From Saccharothrix tamanrassetensis (GTDB taxonomy: Bacteria > Actinomycetota > Actinomycetes > Mycobacteriales > Pseudonocardiaceae), in the NCBI RefSeq assembly GCF_014203665.1, contig NZ_JACHJN010000006.1, forward strand, positions 372,001-436,000: a stretch of DNA of 64,000 nt, written 5' to 3'. Under the pieces are notes generated by a model. It did not search any database and was not told the DNA's origin. It was given only the letters and a program-made list of their open reading frames with translations. A program made the position numbers and the translations under genes. Positions 25,781-35,998 of the stretch are shown here, one piece after another. Positions within the stretch are counted from its first letter, which is position 1, and every line of letters begins with the position of its first letter.

Positions 25781-26095
25781 ATGTACGCGATCGTCAAGAC
25801 CGGCGGCAAGCAGTACAAGGTGGCTGTCGGCGACGTCATCGAGGTCGAGAAGCTCGAAGGCGAGCCGGACACCGAGATCACGTTCGCGGCGCCGCTCCTC
25901 GTGGTAGACGGCTCTGACGTCACCTCCGCCGCCGACGCCCTGGCGAAGATCTCGGTGACCGGCAAGGTCGTCGAGCAGACCAAGGGTCCTAAGATCCGCA
26001 TCCACAAGTTCAAGAACAAGACCGGCTACCACAAGCGCCAGGGTCACCGCCAGAAGCTGACCCGCGTCGAGGTCACCGGCATCACCGGTAAGTGA
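25781..26095 (+). CDS. rplU: 50S ribosomal protein L21
   Basis: 104 residues with the L21 pattern: [18 protein letters not shown] at the N-terminus and the basic rRNA-binding end [20 protein letters not shown]. It binds 23S rRNA domain V near L20. ATG follows AGGAG. It is transcribed with rpmA 14 bases downstream from its own promoter and is bounded by terminators after rne and after rpmA. Confidence 0.98.
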   Translation: MYAIVKTGGKQYKVAVGDVIEVEKLEGEPDTEITFAAPLLVVDGSDVTSAADALAKISVTGKVVEQTKGPKIRIHKFKNKTGYHKRQGHRQKLTRVEVTGITGK

Positions 26096-26109
26096 GGATC
26101 TGACTAGCC

Positions 26110-26373
26110 ATGGCACACAAGAAGGGTGCATCCAGCTCCCGCAACGGCCGTGACTCGAACCCCCAGTACCTCGGGGTCAAGCGGTTCGGCGGTCAGGTCG
26201 TCAAAGCCGGCGAGATCCTGATCCGCCAGCGCGGCACCAAGTTCCACCCCGGCGTGAACGTCGGCCGCGGCAAGGACGACACGCTGTTCGCCCTCACCCC
26301 CGGTGCGGTCGAGTTCGGCGTGAAGCGCGGCCGCAAGACCGTGAACATCGTCCCGGTCGAGTCCGCCGCCTGA
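26110..26373 (+). CDS. rpmA: 50S ribosomal protein L27
   Basis: 87 residues. The N-terminus [20 protein letters not shown] is diagnostic of L27, whose flexible tail reaches towards the peptidyl transferase centre, and [14 protein letters not shown] closes the fold. There is no Firmicutes-type N-terminal extension to be cleaved. It is the second gene of the rplU-rpmA operon, followed by a long hairpin. Confidence 0.98.
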   Translation: MAHKKGASSSRNGRDSNPQYLGVKRFGGQVVKAGEILIRQRGTKFHPGVNVGRGKDDTLFALTPGAVEFGVKRGRKTVNIVPVESAA

Positions 26374-26385
26374 GTACGTCCCTTC

Positions 26386-26428
26386 TGAGCGCCGTGTGTC
26401 CGCGGGAATGCGCGGACCACGGCGCTCA
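26386..26428 (+). terminator. Terminator between rpmA and obg
   Basis: A long hairpin with outer arms TGAGCGCCGTG / CACGGCGCTCA and inner arms GTCCGCG / CGCGGAC around GGAATG. A weak T-rich tail follows. Confidence 0.75.
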
Positions 26429-26492
26429 GTAGTGTTTCAACCAGACTGTTCCAGCGAGTACGTCCGCATCTAGCGCTTGGAAGTGATTCCCC

Positions 26493-27944
26493 GTGTCCCG
26501 TTTTGTCGACCGGGTGGTGATCCACGTCGCCGCCGGCGATGGCGGCAACGGGGTCGCCTCCGTGCACCGTGAGAAGTTCAAGCCGCTGGGCGGTCCGGAC
26601 GGTGGCAACGGCGGCAAGGGCGGCGACGTCGTCCTGGTCGTCGATTCCCAGGTGCACACCCTGCTGGACTTCCACTTCCGCCCGCACGCCGCCGCAGGCA
26701 GCGGCAAGGGCGGCCAGGGCGGCAACCGGGACGGCGCGAACGGCGCCGACCTGGAGTTGCGCGTCCCCGACGGCACCGTGGTGCTCACGCCCGACGGCGA
26801 GGTCGTCGCCGACCTCACCGGCGAGGGCACCCGGCTCATCGCGGCCCAGGGCGGCCGTGGCGGGCTCGGCAACGCGTCGCTGGCGTCCAAGGCCCGCAAA
26901 GCCCCCGGCTTCGCCCTGCTGGGTGAACCCGGCGAGCAGCACGACCTGGTGCTGGAACTCAAGTCCGTCGCCGACGTGGGCCTGCTGGGCTTCCCGTCGG
27001 CGGGCAAGTCGTCGCTGATCTCGGTGCTGTCCGCGGCCAAGCCGAAGATCGCCGACTACCCTTTCACCACGCTGGTGCCGAACCTCGGCGTGATCACCGG
27101 CGGCGACACCATCTTCACCATGGCCGACGTGCCCGGCCTGATCCCCGGCGCGTCCGAGGGCAAGGGCCTGGGCCTGGACTTCCTGCGGCACATCGAGCGC
27201 TGCGCGGTGCTCGTGCACGTGGTCGACTGCGCCACCTACGAGCCCGACCGCGACCCGATCTCCGACATCGACGCGCTGGAAGAAGAGCTGGCGAAGTACA
27301 CCCCGTCGCTGGCCGACGACCTGGCCGAACGGCCGCGCGTCGTGGTGCTCAACAAGATCGACATCCCGGAGGCGCGGGACTTGGCGGAGATCGTGCGCCC
27401 GGACATCGAGGCCCGCGGCCTGCCGGTGTTCGAGGTGTCCACGGCCAGCCGGGAAGGCTTGCGGGAACTGACTTTCGCGCTGGCCCGCGTGGTCGAGGAG
27501 TACCGGGCGTCGCGCCCCAAGCAGGAAGCGACCCGGATCGTGCTGCGGCCGACCGCCGTGGACGACGCGGGCTTCACCGTGGTGGAGGACCCGCAGGTCG
27601 AAGGCGGTTTCATCGTGCGCGGCGAACGGCCGGAGCGGTGGATCCGCCAGACGGACTTCAGCAACGACGAGGCCGTCGGCTACCTCGCGGACCGGCTCAA
27701 CCGGCTCGGCGTGGAGGACGTGCTGGTCAAGATGGGTGCGATGCCCGGCTGCCAGGTCACCATCGGCGACCTGGTGTTCGACTGGGAACCGACCACCCCG
27801 GCCGGCATCGCCATGACCATGACCGGTCGCGGCACGGACGCCCGCCTGGAGGCCAACAGCCGGGTCGGCGCGTCCGAGCGGCTGGCCGCGAAGAAGGCCC
27901 GGCGGCTGCCCGGCGCGCACGAGGACTTCGAAGAGGACGAGTGA
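26493..27944 (+). CDS. obg: Obg/CgtA family GTPase
   Basis: An essential ribosome-associated GTPase of 483 residues. The glycine-rich Obg fold ([26 protein letters not shown]) spans about 1-158. The G domain follows, with P-loop [10 protein letters not shown], switch/G3 [14 protein letters not shown] and a G5 VSTAS. A C-terminal OCT domain (about 345-430) and a 50-residue acidic tail are typical of actinobacterial Obg. It acts in 50S assembly and ppGpp-linked growth control. GTG is the start. Its stop overlaps proB by four bases, a pairing conserved in mycobacteria. Confidence 0.97.
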   Translation: MSRFVDRVVIHVAAGDGGNGVASVHREKFKPLGGPDGGNGGKGGDVVLVVDSQVHTLLDFHFRPHAAAGSGKGGQGGNRDGANGADLELRVPDGTVVLTPDGEVVADLTGEGTRLIAAQGGRGGLGNASLASKARKAPGFALLGEPGEQHDLVLELKSVADVGLLGFPSAGKSSLISVLSAAKPKIADYPFTTLVPNLGVITGGDTIFTMADVPGLIPGASEGKGLGLDFLRHIERCAVLVHVVDCATYEPDRDPISDIDALEEELAKYTPSLADDLAERPRVVVLNKIDIPEARDLAEIVRPDIEARGLPVFEVSTASREGLRELTFALARVVEEYRASRPKQEATRIVLRPTAVDDAGFTVVEDPQVEGGFIVRGERPERWIRQTDFSNDEAVGYLADRLNRLGVEDVLVKMGAMPGCQVTIGDLVFDWEPTTPAGIAMTMTGRGTDARLEANSRVGASERLAAKKARRLPGAHEDFEEDE

Positions 27945-29071
27945 CCCGATCGGTTTTGTCACAGGCTCGGCAGGCCGTCGCATCGGCAGGCCGGGTCGTG
28001 GTGAAGGTCGGCTCGTCGTCGCTGACCACCGCGGAAGGCGGCCTGGACCGCTCCCGTTTGGACGCCTTGGTGGACGCCGTCGCAGCCCGCTGCGCGGCAG
28101 GAAGCCAGGTGGTCCTCGTGTCGTCCGGTGCGATCGCCGCCGGCCTGGCACCCCTGGGCGTGACCCGTCGGCCCCGTGACCTCGCCACCCAGCAGGCAGC
28201 GGCCAGCGTCGGACAGCTGACCCTGGCCCACGCCTACGCGAACTCGTTCGGCCGGTATGCGTTGACCGTCGGCCAAGTCCTGCTCACCGCGGACGACGTG
28301 GTCCGGCGCTCGCACTACCGCAACGCCCAGCGCACGTTCTCCCGCCTCCTCGCCCTCGGTGCGGTACCGGTCGTGAACGAGAACGACACCGTCGCCACGG
28401 AAGAGATCCGCTTCGGCGACAACGACCGACTGGCCGCACTCGTGGCGCACCTGGTCGGCGCCGACGCCCTGTTGCTGCTGTCGGACGTCGACGCCCTCTA
28501 CGACGGCGACCCGCGACACCCCGGCGCGCAACGCATCACCGAGGTCACCGGCGCAGCCGACATCGACGGCGTCCGCGCCGGTTCGGTCGGCGCGTCCGGG
28601 CTGGGGACCGGCGGCATGGCCTCCAAGCTCGCCGCTGCGCGCCTGGCGGCGTCAGCCGGCATCCCGGTGCTTCTGGCAGGTGCGGCGGACGCCGTGCGTG
28701 CGCTGGGCACTGCGGACGTGGGCACAGCGTTTGCAGTCACCGGTTCACGTCTGTCGGCGCGCCGCTTCTGGCTCGGACACGCCGCCGACGCGACCGGCAG
28801 GCTCACCCTGGACGACGGCGCGGTCGCCGCGGTCGTCGCCCGTCGCCGGTCCCTGCTGGCCGCAGGCGTCACCTCGGTCGAAGGCACGTTCGAAGCCGGC
28901 GACGTGGTCGAACTGGTCGACCTGTCCGGCCACGTGGTCGCCCGCGGCGTGGTCGCCTTCGACGCAGGCGAACTGCCCGCCCTGATCGGCCGGTCCAGCC
29001 ACGACCTGCCCGCCGAACAACGCCGCGAGGTCGTCCACGCCGACGACCTCGTCCCGCTGCCCGCCCACTAG
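27941..29071 (+). CDS. proB: Glutamate 5-kinase
   Basis: First step of proline synthesis, phosphorylating glutamate. The 376-residue protein has an amino-acid kinase domain with [32 protein letters not shown] and [12 protein letters not shown], plus a C-terminal PUA domain (from about 280), which is typical of full-length ProB. GTG lies within the obg stop (GTGA). The partner proA is about 4 kb downstream on the same strand, split off by three minus-strand genes. Its stop lies two bases from the end of the converging transporter gene. Confidence 0.96.
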   Translation: MTRSVLSQARQAVASAGRVVVKVGSSSLTTAEGGLDRSRLDALVDAVAARCAAGSQVVLVSSGAIAAGLAPLGVTRRPRDLATQQAAASVGQLTLAHAYANSFGRYALTVGQVLLTADDVVRRSHYRNAQRTFSRLLALGAVPVVNENDTVATEEIRFGDNDRLAALVAHLVGADALLLLSDVDALYDGDPRHPGAQRITEVTGAADIDGVRAGSVGASGLGTGGMASKLAAARLAASAGIPVLLAGAADAVRALGTADVGTAFAVTGSRLSARRFWLGHAADATGRLTLDDGAVAAVVARRRSLLAAGVTSVEGTFEAGDVVELVDLSGHVVARGVVAFDAGELPALIGRSSHDLPAEQRREVVHADDLVPLPAH

Positions 29072-29073
29072 CA

Positions 29074-30339
29074 CTAGCGCAGCTCGCTGCCCTTGGTCTC
29101 GGGCAACGTGAGGATGACCACGAACGCGACCGCCGCACCCACCGCCACGTACCAGAAGAACGTCGTGCCCGGCAGCAGCTTGATGACCAGCGGCGCGGTG
29201 CCGCCGAACAACGCGACCGTCAGGTTGTACCAAGCGCCGATCCCCAACCCGCGCAATTCCGTGGGGAACAGCTCGCTCATCACCGCCGGGGCGATCGACG
29301 TCATGGCCGTGTAGAGACCGAGCCCCACGCAGAACACGACGACCAGCCCGCCCAGCCCAGGACCGATCAGCGTCGACAACGGCACGACCAGCACAGCCGT
29401 CGCCGCCGACCACACCAACAGCTGAGGCTTGCGCCCGATCCGGTCGGACAACGCCCCCATCGGGTACTGGAGGGCGATGAACAGCACCGTGGCGATCGAC
29501 AGCGCTAGGAACACATCCACCGCGTCCGCCTTGCGCGTGGTGACCGCGAACGGTGTCAGCGCACTGAAGAACGTGTAGTAGCACAACGTGGACAGCATGG
29601 TGAACCCCACCAAGCGACCCACGGCCTTCGGGTGCTCCCGCAACGTCGTCAGCAACGGCCGCTTCAACTGCTCGGCCTTGGCCTTGTTGTGCGCGAACTG
29701 CTCGGTCTCCTCCAGATTCCGCCGCAGCCACAGCCCGACCAGCCCCAACACCCCACCGACGAGGAACGGGATCCGCCACCCGTACGACGCGAGGTCGGCC
29801 GCGTCCATCGTCCGGGCCAACGTGAACCCGAGCAACGACGCCACCAACAACGCGACACCGGTCGAGATGTAGAAGAACGCCGAATAGCGCCCCCGCCGAT
29901 CCGCCGGTGCGATCTCGCCGAGGTAAGCCGACGCGTTCGACACCTCACCGCCCAGTGAAAGCCCCTGGGCGATCCGAGCCACCACCAGCAGAACAGGCGC
30001 CAACCACCCGACCTGCGCATAGGTGGGCAGCACCGCGATCGCCACGGACCCGCCCGCCATCAGCGCGATGGTGAAGATCATCGCCGTCCGCCGGCCACGC
30101 AGGTCGGCGAACCGCCCGAGCAGATAGCCGCCGAGCGGTCGGAAGAAGAACGCCAAGGCGTACGTCGCCAGGGTGTTGATCAACGCCAGCTGCTCGTTGT
30201 CCTTCGGGAAGATCTGTGTGGCGAAGTAGATGCTGAACGTCGCGTAGATCGTCCAGTCGTACCACTCGATGGCATTCCCGATACTGGCCGCGACGAGCTT
30301 GCGGACCGGTAGTCGGTGTTTGACTTCGACGGCTGCCAT
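29074..30339 (-). CDS. MHS-family MFS transporter (metabolite:H+ symporter)
   Basis: A 421-residue transporter with twelve predicted helices. The N-terminal helix pattern SIGNAIEWYDWTIYATF is the mark of the metabolite:H+ symporter subfamily (KgtP, ProP, ShiA). GRFADLRGRRTAM and DRIGRKPQ are the two MFS loop motifs. The likely substrate is a carboxylate or zwitterionic osmolyte, unresolved. The start is placed at MAAVEVKHRLPVRK because the in-frame extension upstream is not protein-like and overlaps the GNAT gene region. It is read away from proA and converges on proB. Confidence 0.9.
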   Translation of the reverse strand: MAAVEVKHRLPVRKLVAASIGNAIEWYDWTIYATFSIYFATQIFPKDNEQLALINTLATYALAFFFRPLGGYLLGRFADLRGRRTAMIFTIALMAGGSVAIAVLPTYAQVGWLAPVLLVVARIAQGLSLGGEVSNASAYLGEIAPADRRGRYSAFFYISTGVALLVASLLGFTLARTMDAADLASYGWRIPFLVGGVLGLVGLWLRRNLEETEQFAHNKAKAEQLKRPLLTTLREHPKAVGRLVGFTMLSTLCYYTFFSALTPFAVTTRKADAVDVFLALSIATVLFIALQYPMGALSDRIGRKPQLLVWSAATAVLVVPLSTLIGPGLGGLVVVFCVGLGLYTAMTSIAPAVMSELFPTELRGLGIGAWYNLTVALFGGTAPLVIKLLPGTTFFWYVAVGAAVAFVVILTLPETKGSELR

Positions 30340-30382
30340 GGTTGGACACAGAACCACAAAGTGTGCCCAGTCGGTAGATCCC

Positions 30383-30925
30383 TCACCGATTTCGTTCGAC
30401 AGGCCTCCATTCCCGTGCGAGCAGGCCGAACAACAGGTCGTCGGTCCACTCGTTCTTGATCCAGGTGTGTTCGACCAGGTGCCCTTCACGTCGGAAACCC
30501 AGCCGTGCCAACAGTTTCACCGAACTTTCGTTGCGTGCGTCGCACTCGGCGGACACCTTGTGCAGCCCACGTTCGACGAACAGGTGCTCCAGGATGCGAC
30601 CCACCGCCTCGGTCGCATACCCATTGCCCTGGTGAGCGGTCGCGATCGTGTAGCCGATCTCCGCCTGCCTCCGGTTCTCGTGCAGGTTCACGCCGACATC
30701 GCCGACGAGCACCCCGCCCAGGTCGACGGCGTACTGGAACCAGCCCGGCTCGACCGGGTCCAGCACCGCCATCTCCCGCATGAACTCCTCGGCCGACGCC
30801 AGTGGGAACGGTGGCTCCCACGACTGGTACCGGGCCACCTCCGGATCCGACCGGTACGCCGCGAACGCGGGCGCATCGTCCGGACGGAAACGACGCAGTG
30901 CCAGCCGTTTCGTCCTCAGGGTCAT
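30383..30925 (-). CDS. GNAT acetyltransferase (RimJ/RimL type)
   Basis: A 180-residue acetyltransferase. [18 protein letters not shown] at the start, IGYTIATAHQGNGYATEAVG (acetyl-CoA loop QGNGYA) and CDARNESSVKLLARLGFRRE are classic for the RimJ/RimL branch, which acetylates protein N-termini or small amines and antibiotics. Its ATG overlaps the recQ-like stop (ATGA), so it is co-translated with the helicase. The substrate is unknown. Confidence 0.88.
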   Translation of the reverse strand: MTLRTKRLALRRFRPDDAPAFAAYRSDPEVARYQSWEPPFPLASAEEFMREMAVLDPVEPGWFQYAVDLGGVLVGDVGVNLHENRRQAEIGYTIATAHQGNGYATEAVGRILEHLFVERGLHKVSAECDARNESSVKLLARLGFRREGHLVEHTWIKNEWTDDLLFGLLAREWRPVERNR

Positions 30926-32994
30926 GCTGTGACCGCCAAAGCGAACGGCAGCACGGCCGGCGCGCCCGCCCGACGCAACAGCCGCGCCGCGACCGTCATC
31001 GTCCAGCCGGTGTCGATCTGGTCGTCCACCAACAACACCGGTCCATCCACTGCGGACAGATCGGGTACGTCGGTGGACCGCACGAGGCCGGCCAACCGCT
31101 GCGCGCTGTTCGCCCGCCGCACGGACTCGCCCAGCCACACCTGGCCGAGCAACGGCAGCCGTCCGATGGCCGAGATGCGCCGCCCGAAACTCCCGACCAA
31201 CTCCGGACGGCCGCGTGAACCCACCGTCACGACACCCACTGGCCGCTCCTGCCAGTCCCACGCGGACAGCACCTTCACGCACGCGGCGAAGACGTCCTCC
31301 GGCACCTCCTGGTCCTCGCCACCGAACAGCGACCGCAACCGGTTGCCCCACCCGATGTCGGTCGACCGCCCCAACGCCCGCCCGGTCAGGGCCGCCTCGC
31401 CCGCCGGGATGCGACCGGACAGCCCGACCCCGACCGCAGCCATGCCGGTCGGCCACTGCTTGCGCGGCTCGACCTCCACGCCGGGCCGCAGCAGCCGTTC
31501 CCGCGCCGCCGACGAGGCATCCGTGGACACCTCCGCCGACCACCCCTGGCCGGTGCAGTTGTCACAGCGCCCGCACGGTGCCGCGTGCGGATCGTCCAAC
31601 TGCCGCAACAGGAACTCCATCCGGCACCCCGTTGTGGACAGGTAGTCCAGCACGGCCCGCTGCTCGACCTTCCGCGCATCCGCGATCCGCGCGTACCGCT
31701 CCTCGTCGTAGGACCACGACCTCCCGGTCGACTCCCACCCGCCACGCACCCGACGCACGGCACCGTCCACGTCGAGCACCTTCAGCACCACTTCCAGCCG
31801 GGTGCGGGACAGCTCCACCAACGGCTCCAGCGCCGCCGTGGACATCGTCCGCCCCGCCTCGGCCAACGCGTCCAGCACCTGCCGCACCACGTGCTCCGGC
31901 GGGAACGCCAGGGACGCGAAGTACGCCCAGATGTCCCGGTCCTCCGGACCCGGCAGCAACAGCACCTCGGCCCGCTCCACGCCACGGCCCGCGCGCCCGA
32001 TCTGCTGGTAGTAGGCGATGGGGGAGGGCGGTGCGCCCAGGTGCACCACGAACCCCAGGTCCGGCTTGTCGAACCCCATGCCCAGCGCCGATGTCGCCAC
32101 CAGCGCCTTGACGCGGTTCGCCAGCAGATCCTCTTCCGCACGCTGCCGCTCCGCCGGATCGGTGCGGCCCGAGTACGCCGCCACCGCGTACCCGCGCTCC
32201 CGGAGGAACGCCGCCACGTCGTCGGCGGACGCCACCGTCAGCGTGTAGATGATCCCCGAACCCGGCAGCCGGTCGAGTCGCTCGGCCAGCCACCCCAACC
32301 GGGCCTCGGCGCTGGGCAGCCGGACCGCCGCCAGCCGCAGGCTCTCCCGGTCCAGCGGACCGCGCAGCACCAGCGTGTCCGAACCGGCTCCCAACCCGAG
32401 CTGGTCGGCCACGTCCCGCACCACCCGGTCGTTGGCCGTCGCGGTCGTCGCCAGCACCGGCACCCCGGCCGGGAGTTCCGTCAGCAACGTCCGCAGCCGC
32501 CGGTAGTCGGGCCGGAAATCATGGCCCCAGTCGGAGATGCAATGCGCCTCGTCCACCACCAGCAGCCCTGCCGATGATGTCAGCGAAGGCAGGACCGAGT
32601 CACGGAAATCCGGATTGTTCAACCTTTCCGGTGATACCAGCAGCACGTCGACTTCGCCGCCGGTCACCCGGTCCTGCACGTTCTGCCATTCATCGGTGTT
32701 GGCCGAGTTGATGGTCGCCGCGTGCACCCCGGCACGCGCCGCCGCGTCGACCTGGTTGCGCATCAACGCCAACAACGGCGACACGATCACCGTCGGCCCT
32801 TCGCCCAGTGCCCGCAGCAGCGCGGTGGCGATGAAGTACACAGCGGACTTGCCCCAACCCGTCCGCTGCACCACCAGCGCCCGCCGCCGTTCGGCGACCA
32901 GGGCGTGGATGGCTGTCCACTGGTCATCGCGCAGCACTGCCCGAGGGCCCGCCAAAGCCCTCAGTCGCTCTTCGGCCAGTTCGCGCAATGCCAT
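30922..32994 (-). CDS. RecQ-like ATP-dependent DNA helicase fused to a phosphoribosyltransferase-like domain
   Basis: About 690 residues. The helicase part has Walker [11 protein letters not shown], motif Ia [14 protein letters not shown] box [19 protein letters not shown], motif [17 protein letters not shown] and QQIGRAGRG, then a RecQ-type zinc cluster ending CGRCDNCTG. The last 170 residues are not an HRDC domain. They resemble a type I phosphoribosyltransferase, with PRPP-loop-like [19 protein letters not shown] and an upstream [17 protein letters not shown]. The start at [11 protein letters not shown] is preferred over an ATG 60 bases upstream because protein-like sequence begins there and GGGTGGA lies just before it. 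It is coupled to a GNAT gene. Confidence 0.88.
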   Translation of the reverse strand: MALRELAEERLRALAGPRAVLRDDQWTAIHALVAERRRALVVQRTGWGKSAVYFIATALLRALGEGPTVIVSPLLALMRNQVDAAARAGVHAATINSANTDEWQNVQDRVTGGEVDVLLVSPERLNNPDFRDSVLPSLTSSAGLLVVDEAHCISDWGHDFRPDYRRLRTLLTELPAGVPVLATTATANDRVVRDVADQLGLGAGSDTLVLRGPLDRESLRLAAVRLPSAEARLGWLAERLDRLPGSGIIYTLTVASADDVAAFLRERGYAVAAYSGRTDPAERQRAEEDLLANRVKALVATSALGMGFDKPDLGFVVHLGAPPSPIAYYQQIGRAGRGVERAEVLLLPGPEDRDIWAYFASLAFPPEHVVRQVLDALAEAGRTMSTAALEPLVELSRTRLEVVLKVLDVDGAVRRVRGGWESTGRSWSYDEERYARIADARKVEQRAVLDYLSTTGCRMEFLLRQLDDPHAAPCGRCDNCTGQGWSAEVSTDASSAARERLLRPGVEVEPRKQWPTGMAAVGVGLSGRIPAGEAALTGRALGRSTDIGWGNRLRSLFGGEDQEVPEDVFAACVKVLSAWDWQERPVGVVTVGSRGRPELVGSFGRRISAIGRLPLLGQVWLGESVRRANSAQRLAGLVRSTDVPDLSAVDGPVLLVDDQIDTGWTMTVAARLLRRAGAPAVLPFALAVTA

Positions 32995-33111
32995 TTCGTC
33001 CACCCGCCCACCATGGCAGAGAGGTACGACAGTTTCTAATTGCGATTCCTTCATCGCGAGGACAGGTCCCGTCGGCTGGGAACCTCGGCGACAGCCACCA
33101 TCGGGTGAACG

Positions 33112-33117
33112 TAGTCT
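33112..33117 (+). promoter_or_regulatory. -10 element of proA
   Basis: TAGTCT ends seven bases before the proA GTG and no Shine-Dalgarno sequence is present, which suggests a leaderless transcript independent of proB. Confidence 0.45.
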
Positions 33118-33124
33118 GGTTCAC

Positions 33125-34390
33125 GTGACTGACGACCTGCGCGAACAGGTGCACGCCGCCGCCCGGCGCGCCCGCGTCGCCGCCGACGAACTCGTCCTGG
33201 CCACCCGCGAGCGCAAGGACGCCGCGCTGCACGAGATGGCCGCCGCGCTGCGGGCCCGTGCCCACGAAGTCCTCGAAGCCAACGCCAAGGACCTCGAAGC
33301 CGGGGGCGCGGCGGGGCTGTCCGAAGGCCTGCTGGACCGCCTGGCGCTCGACGAGAAGCGCATCGACGGCGTGGCGAAGGGCCTGGAGACCGTGGCGGGC
33401 CTGGCCGACCCGGTCGGCGAGGTGCTGCGCGGCTCGATCCTGCCGAACGGCCTGGAGCTGCGCCAGGTCCGCGTCCCGATGGGCGTGGTCGGCATGGTCT
33501 ACGAGGCCCGCCCGAACGTCACGGTCGACGCCGCCGGCCTCGCGCTGAAGTCCGGCAACGCAGCTTTGCTGCGCGGTTCGTCGTCCGCCGAGCACTCGAA
33601 CACCGCGCTGGTCGCGATCCTGCGGGACGCCCTGGAGACCGTAGGCCTGCCCGCCGACTGCACGCAGCTGCTGCCGTGCCACGACCGCGCCTCGGTCACC
33701 CATCTGATCACCGCGCGTGGCCTGGTCGACCTGGTGATCCCGCGCGGCGGTGCCGGGCTGATCAACGCGGTGGTGCAGCAGGCCACCGTGCCGACGATCG
33801 AGACCGGCGTGGGCAATTGCCACGTCTACGTCGACGCATCGGCCGACCTCGACGTGGCCGAGCGGATCGTGCTCAACTCCAAGACCCGCCGCACGAGCGT
33901 GTGCAACGCGGCCGAGTCGCTGCTGGTGCACTCCGCCATCGCGGACGAGTTCGTGCCCCGCATCACGGCCGCGCTCCAGGCTCAGGACGTCACCGTCCAC
34001 GGGGACGGGGCGTTTGCCCGCCAGGACGGCGTCGCGCAGGCCACCGACGAGGACTGGGACACCGAGTACCTGTCGCTGGACATCGCGGCCCGTGTTGTCG
34101 ACTCGCTGGACGACGCGGTGCGACACATCGCGGCTCACGGCTCTGGCCACACCGAAGCCATCGTGACCAGCGACGTTCGTGCCGCACGCCAGTTCACGGC
34201 ACGCGTCGACGCGGCGGCGGTCATGGTCAACGCCTCGACCGCGTTCACCGACGGCGCGGAGTTCGGCATGGGTGCCGAGATCGGTATTTCCACCCAGAAG
34301 CTGCACGCCAGGGGCCCGATGGGGCTGTCCGAGCTGACCTCGTCCAAGTGGATCGCGTGGGGCGAGGGGCACATCCGGCCGTCGTCGTGA
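33125..34390 (+). CDS. proA: Gamma-glutamyl phosphate reductase
   Basis: Second step of proline synthesis, reducing glutamyl-5-phosphate with NADPH to the semialdehyde. The 421-residue protein has the aldehyde dehydrogenase fold: [48 protein letters not shown], the catalytic cysteine in [15 protein letters not shown], and a C-terminal [23 protein letters not shown] is the start. The gene leads a plus-strand run towards nadD, the same order as in M. tuberculosis. Confidence 0.96.
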   Translation: MTDDLREQVHAAARRARVAADELVLATRERKDAALHEMAAALRARAHEVLEANAKDLEAGGAAGLSEGLLDRLALDEKRIDGVAKGLETVAGLADPVGEVLRGSILPNGLELRQVRVPMGVVGMVYEARPNVTVDAAGLALKSGNAALLRGSSSAEHSNTALVAILRDALETVGLPADCTQLLPCHDRASVTHLITARGLVDLVIPRGGAGLINAVVQQATVPTIETGVGNCHVYVDASADLDVAERIVLNSKTRRTSVCNAAESLLVHSAIADEFVPRITAALQAQDVTVHGDGAFARQDGVAQATDEDWDTEYLSLDIAARVVDSLDDAVRHIAAHGSGHTEAIVTSDVRAARQFTARVDAAAVMVNASTAFTDGAEFGMGAEIGISTQKLHARGPMGLSELTSSKWIAWGEGHIRPSS

Positions 34391-34499
34391 GCTGACGGTG
34401 CTCCGGCGGCTCCTGAGCCTCCGATCGGCGGACGACGTGACCACCAAGACGGGCAGACTGGTTCGTTGACCGCAGTCTTCCGGTGAGGGTGGTAGCTCG

Positions 34500-34721
34500 A
34501 TGGGCAAGTGGAGTCTTGAAGTCGACCGGAGCACCTGCATCAGCACGGGTATGTGCACCGCGACAGCCTCGGATTACTTCCGGCTGGAGGACGCCGGGGC
34601 CATACCGGTCGCGGATTCGGTGGATCCGGACGATTCGATCGTCGACGCGGCCGAGTCGTGTCCGGTGGAGGCGATTCTCGTGCGGGACTCCGATGGAGCG
34701 GTCGTCGCGCCGCAGATCTGA
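34500..34721 (+). CDS. [3Fe-4S]-type ferredoxin (73 aa)
   Basis: A small acidic electron carrier. Cluster ligands are Cys13 and Cys19 (CISTGMC) and Cys54 in SCPVEAI; the residue where a fourth cysteine would sit is absent, as in 3Fe-4S ferredoxins that feed cytochromes P450. No P450 or reductase gene is adjacent; the nearest neighbours are proA and nadD. A ribosome site-like GAGGGTGGT precedes the ATG. The partner enzyme must be encoded elsewhere. Confidence 0.88.
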   Translation: MGKWSLEVDRSTCISTGMCTATASDYFRLEDAGAIPVADSVDPDDSIVDAAESCPVEAILVRDSDGAVVAPQI

Positions 34722-34882
34722 CCCTCTGTGACAGGTATCACCCTGATCGGGCCGGAAATCTTCAGCCGTTCGCGTCATGGCCGAGTGGGAGCGGTGTCCC
34801 ACTGTCGCGCGGCTCTGCTTCGGGGTGGGCCGCGTCCCGCGTAGGCGGCCTCCTCCCCCAAGGCCGCGGACGGGGAGTCCGA

Positions 34883-34925
34883 GTGCGCGGGCGGCTGTTC
34901 GGGGAGCGACCGGCCGCCCGCGCAC
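34883..34925 (+). terminator. Hairpin between the ferredoxin gene and nadD
   Basis: Perfect 13-bp arms GTGCGCGGGCGGC / GCCGCCCGCGCAC with a 17-base loop. It lies ahead of the probable nadD -10 (TAGGCT), so it most likely terminates the upstream transcript. Confidence 0.55.
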
Positions 34926-34948
34926 CACTCGAACTAGGCTCACCTTCC

Positions 34949-35542
34949 ATGTCCAACCGCCGGATCGGCGTCATGGGTGGCACCTTCGACCCGGTGCACC
35001 ACGGCCACCTCGTAGCTGCCAGCGAGGTCCAGGCCCGTTTCGAGCTCGACGAAGTCATCTTCGTGCCGACCGGCCAGCCGTGGCAGAAGAGTGAACGCGA
35101 GGTCAGCCCCGCCGAGGACCGCTACCTGATGACGGTCGTCGCGACCGCGTCGAACCCGAGGTTCTCGGTCAGTCGTGTCGACATCGACCGGGATGGGCCG
35201 ACCTACACGTTCGACACGCTCAACGACCTCAAGGCCATGCACCCGGACGCTGATCTGTTCTTCATCACCGGCGCCGACGCGTTGGAACAGATCCTGTCCT
35301 GGCGGCGCGCCGACGACGTGTTCAGCCTGGCCCACTTCATCGGCGTCACCAGGCCCGGCTACGAGTTGAACGACACCCACCTGCCACGCGGCGCGGTGTC
35401 CCTCGTCGAAGTGCCCGCGATGGCCATCTCGTCCACCGCCGTACGGGACCGCACAGCCGCCGGCCTGCCCGTCTGGTACCTGGTGCCCGATGGTGTCGTT
35501 CAGTACATCAGCAAGCGCCGGCTTTACTCGGTGCCGGACTGA
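34949..35542 (+). CDS. nadD: Nicotinate-nucleotide adenylyltransferase
   Basis: Makes nicotinate adenine dinucleotide from NaMN and ATP in NAD synthesis. 197 residues, with [18 protein letters not shown] (nucleotidyltransferase HxGH motif), [17 protein letters not shown] and the ISSTAVRDR signature near the C-terminus. ATG is preceded by TAGGCT eight bases upstream. It heads the conserved nadD-rsfS-gpgP-octT-degV run. Confidence 0.96.
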   Translation: MSNRRIGVMGGTFDPVHHGHLVAASEVQARFELDEVIFVPTGQPWQKSEREVSPAEDRYLMTVVATASNPRFSVSRVDIDRDGPTYTFDTLNDLKAMHPDADLFFITGADALEQILSWRRADDVFSLAHFIGVTRPGYELNDTHLPRGAVSLVEVPAMAISSTAVRDRTAAGLPVWYLVPDGVVQYISKRRLYSVPD

Positions 35543-35611
35543 CGGCGGACGCCGGTACCCTCATTGACTCGTGCGGGCGTATCGGCGTCCGCCGAGGTGA
35601 TGAGGAGAAAC

Positions 35612-35998
35612 GTGGCAGCCACCGACGAGGCACGACGGTTGGCGCTGGTCGCCGCGAACGCGGCAGCCGACAAGAAGGCGCACGACGTGATCGTGCTCGA
35701 CGTGTCCGACCAACTCGTGATCACGGACGTGTTCGTGATCGCGTCCGCTCCGAACGAGCGGCAGGTCGGTGCGATCGTGGACAACATCGAGGAGAAGTTG
35801 CGGGAAGCGGGTCGCAAGCCGGTCCGCCGCGAGGGCGCCCGCGAAGGCCGCTGGGTCCTGCTGGACTTCGTCGACCTCGTGGTGCACGTCCAGCACGTGG
35901 ACGAACGCAGCTTCTACGGCCTCGAACGGCTGTGGAAGGACTGCCCGCGCATCGAGTTCGACGCCGGACCGGTAGCCGACGAGGTCGCCGAGGCATGA
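35612..35998 (+). CDS. rsfS: Ribosome silencing factor RsfS
   Basis: Binds L14 and blocks 30S/50S joining, reducing translation when nutrients are scarce. 128 residues with the RsfS core KKAHDVIVLDVSDQLVITDV, FVIASAPNERQVGAIVD and WVLLDFVDLVVHVQHVDER. GTG is chosen because GAGGAG lies four to five bases upstream and the sequence after it matches the usual family start; an ATG 12 bases upstream sits on the ribosome site itself. It is coupled to nadD in order and overlaps the next gene by four bases. Confidence 0.95.
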   Translation: MAATDEARRLALVAANAAADKKAHDVIVLDVSDQLVITDVFVIASAPNERQVGAIVDNIEEKLREAGRKPVRREGAREGRWVLLDFVDLVVHVQHVDERSFYGLERLWKDCPRIEFDAGPVADEVAEA

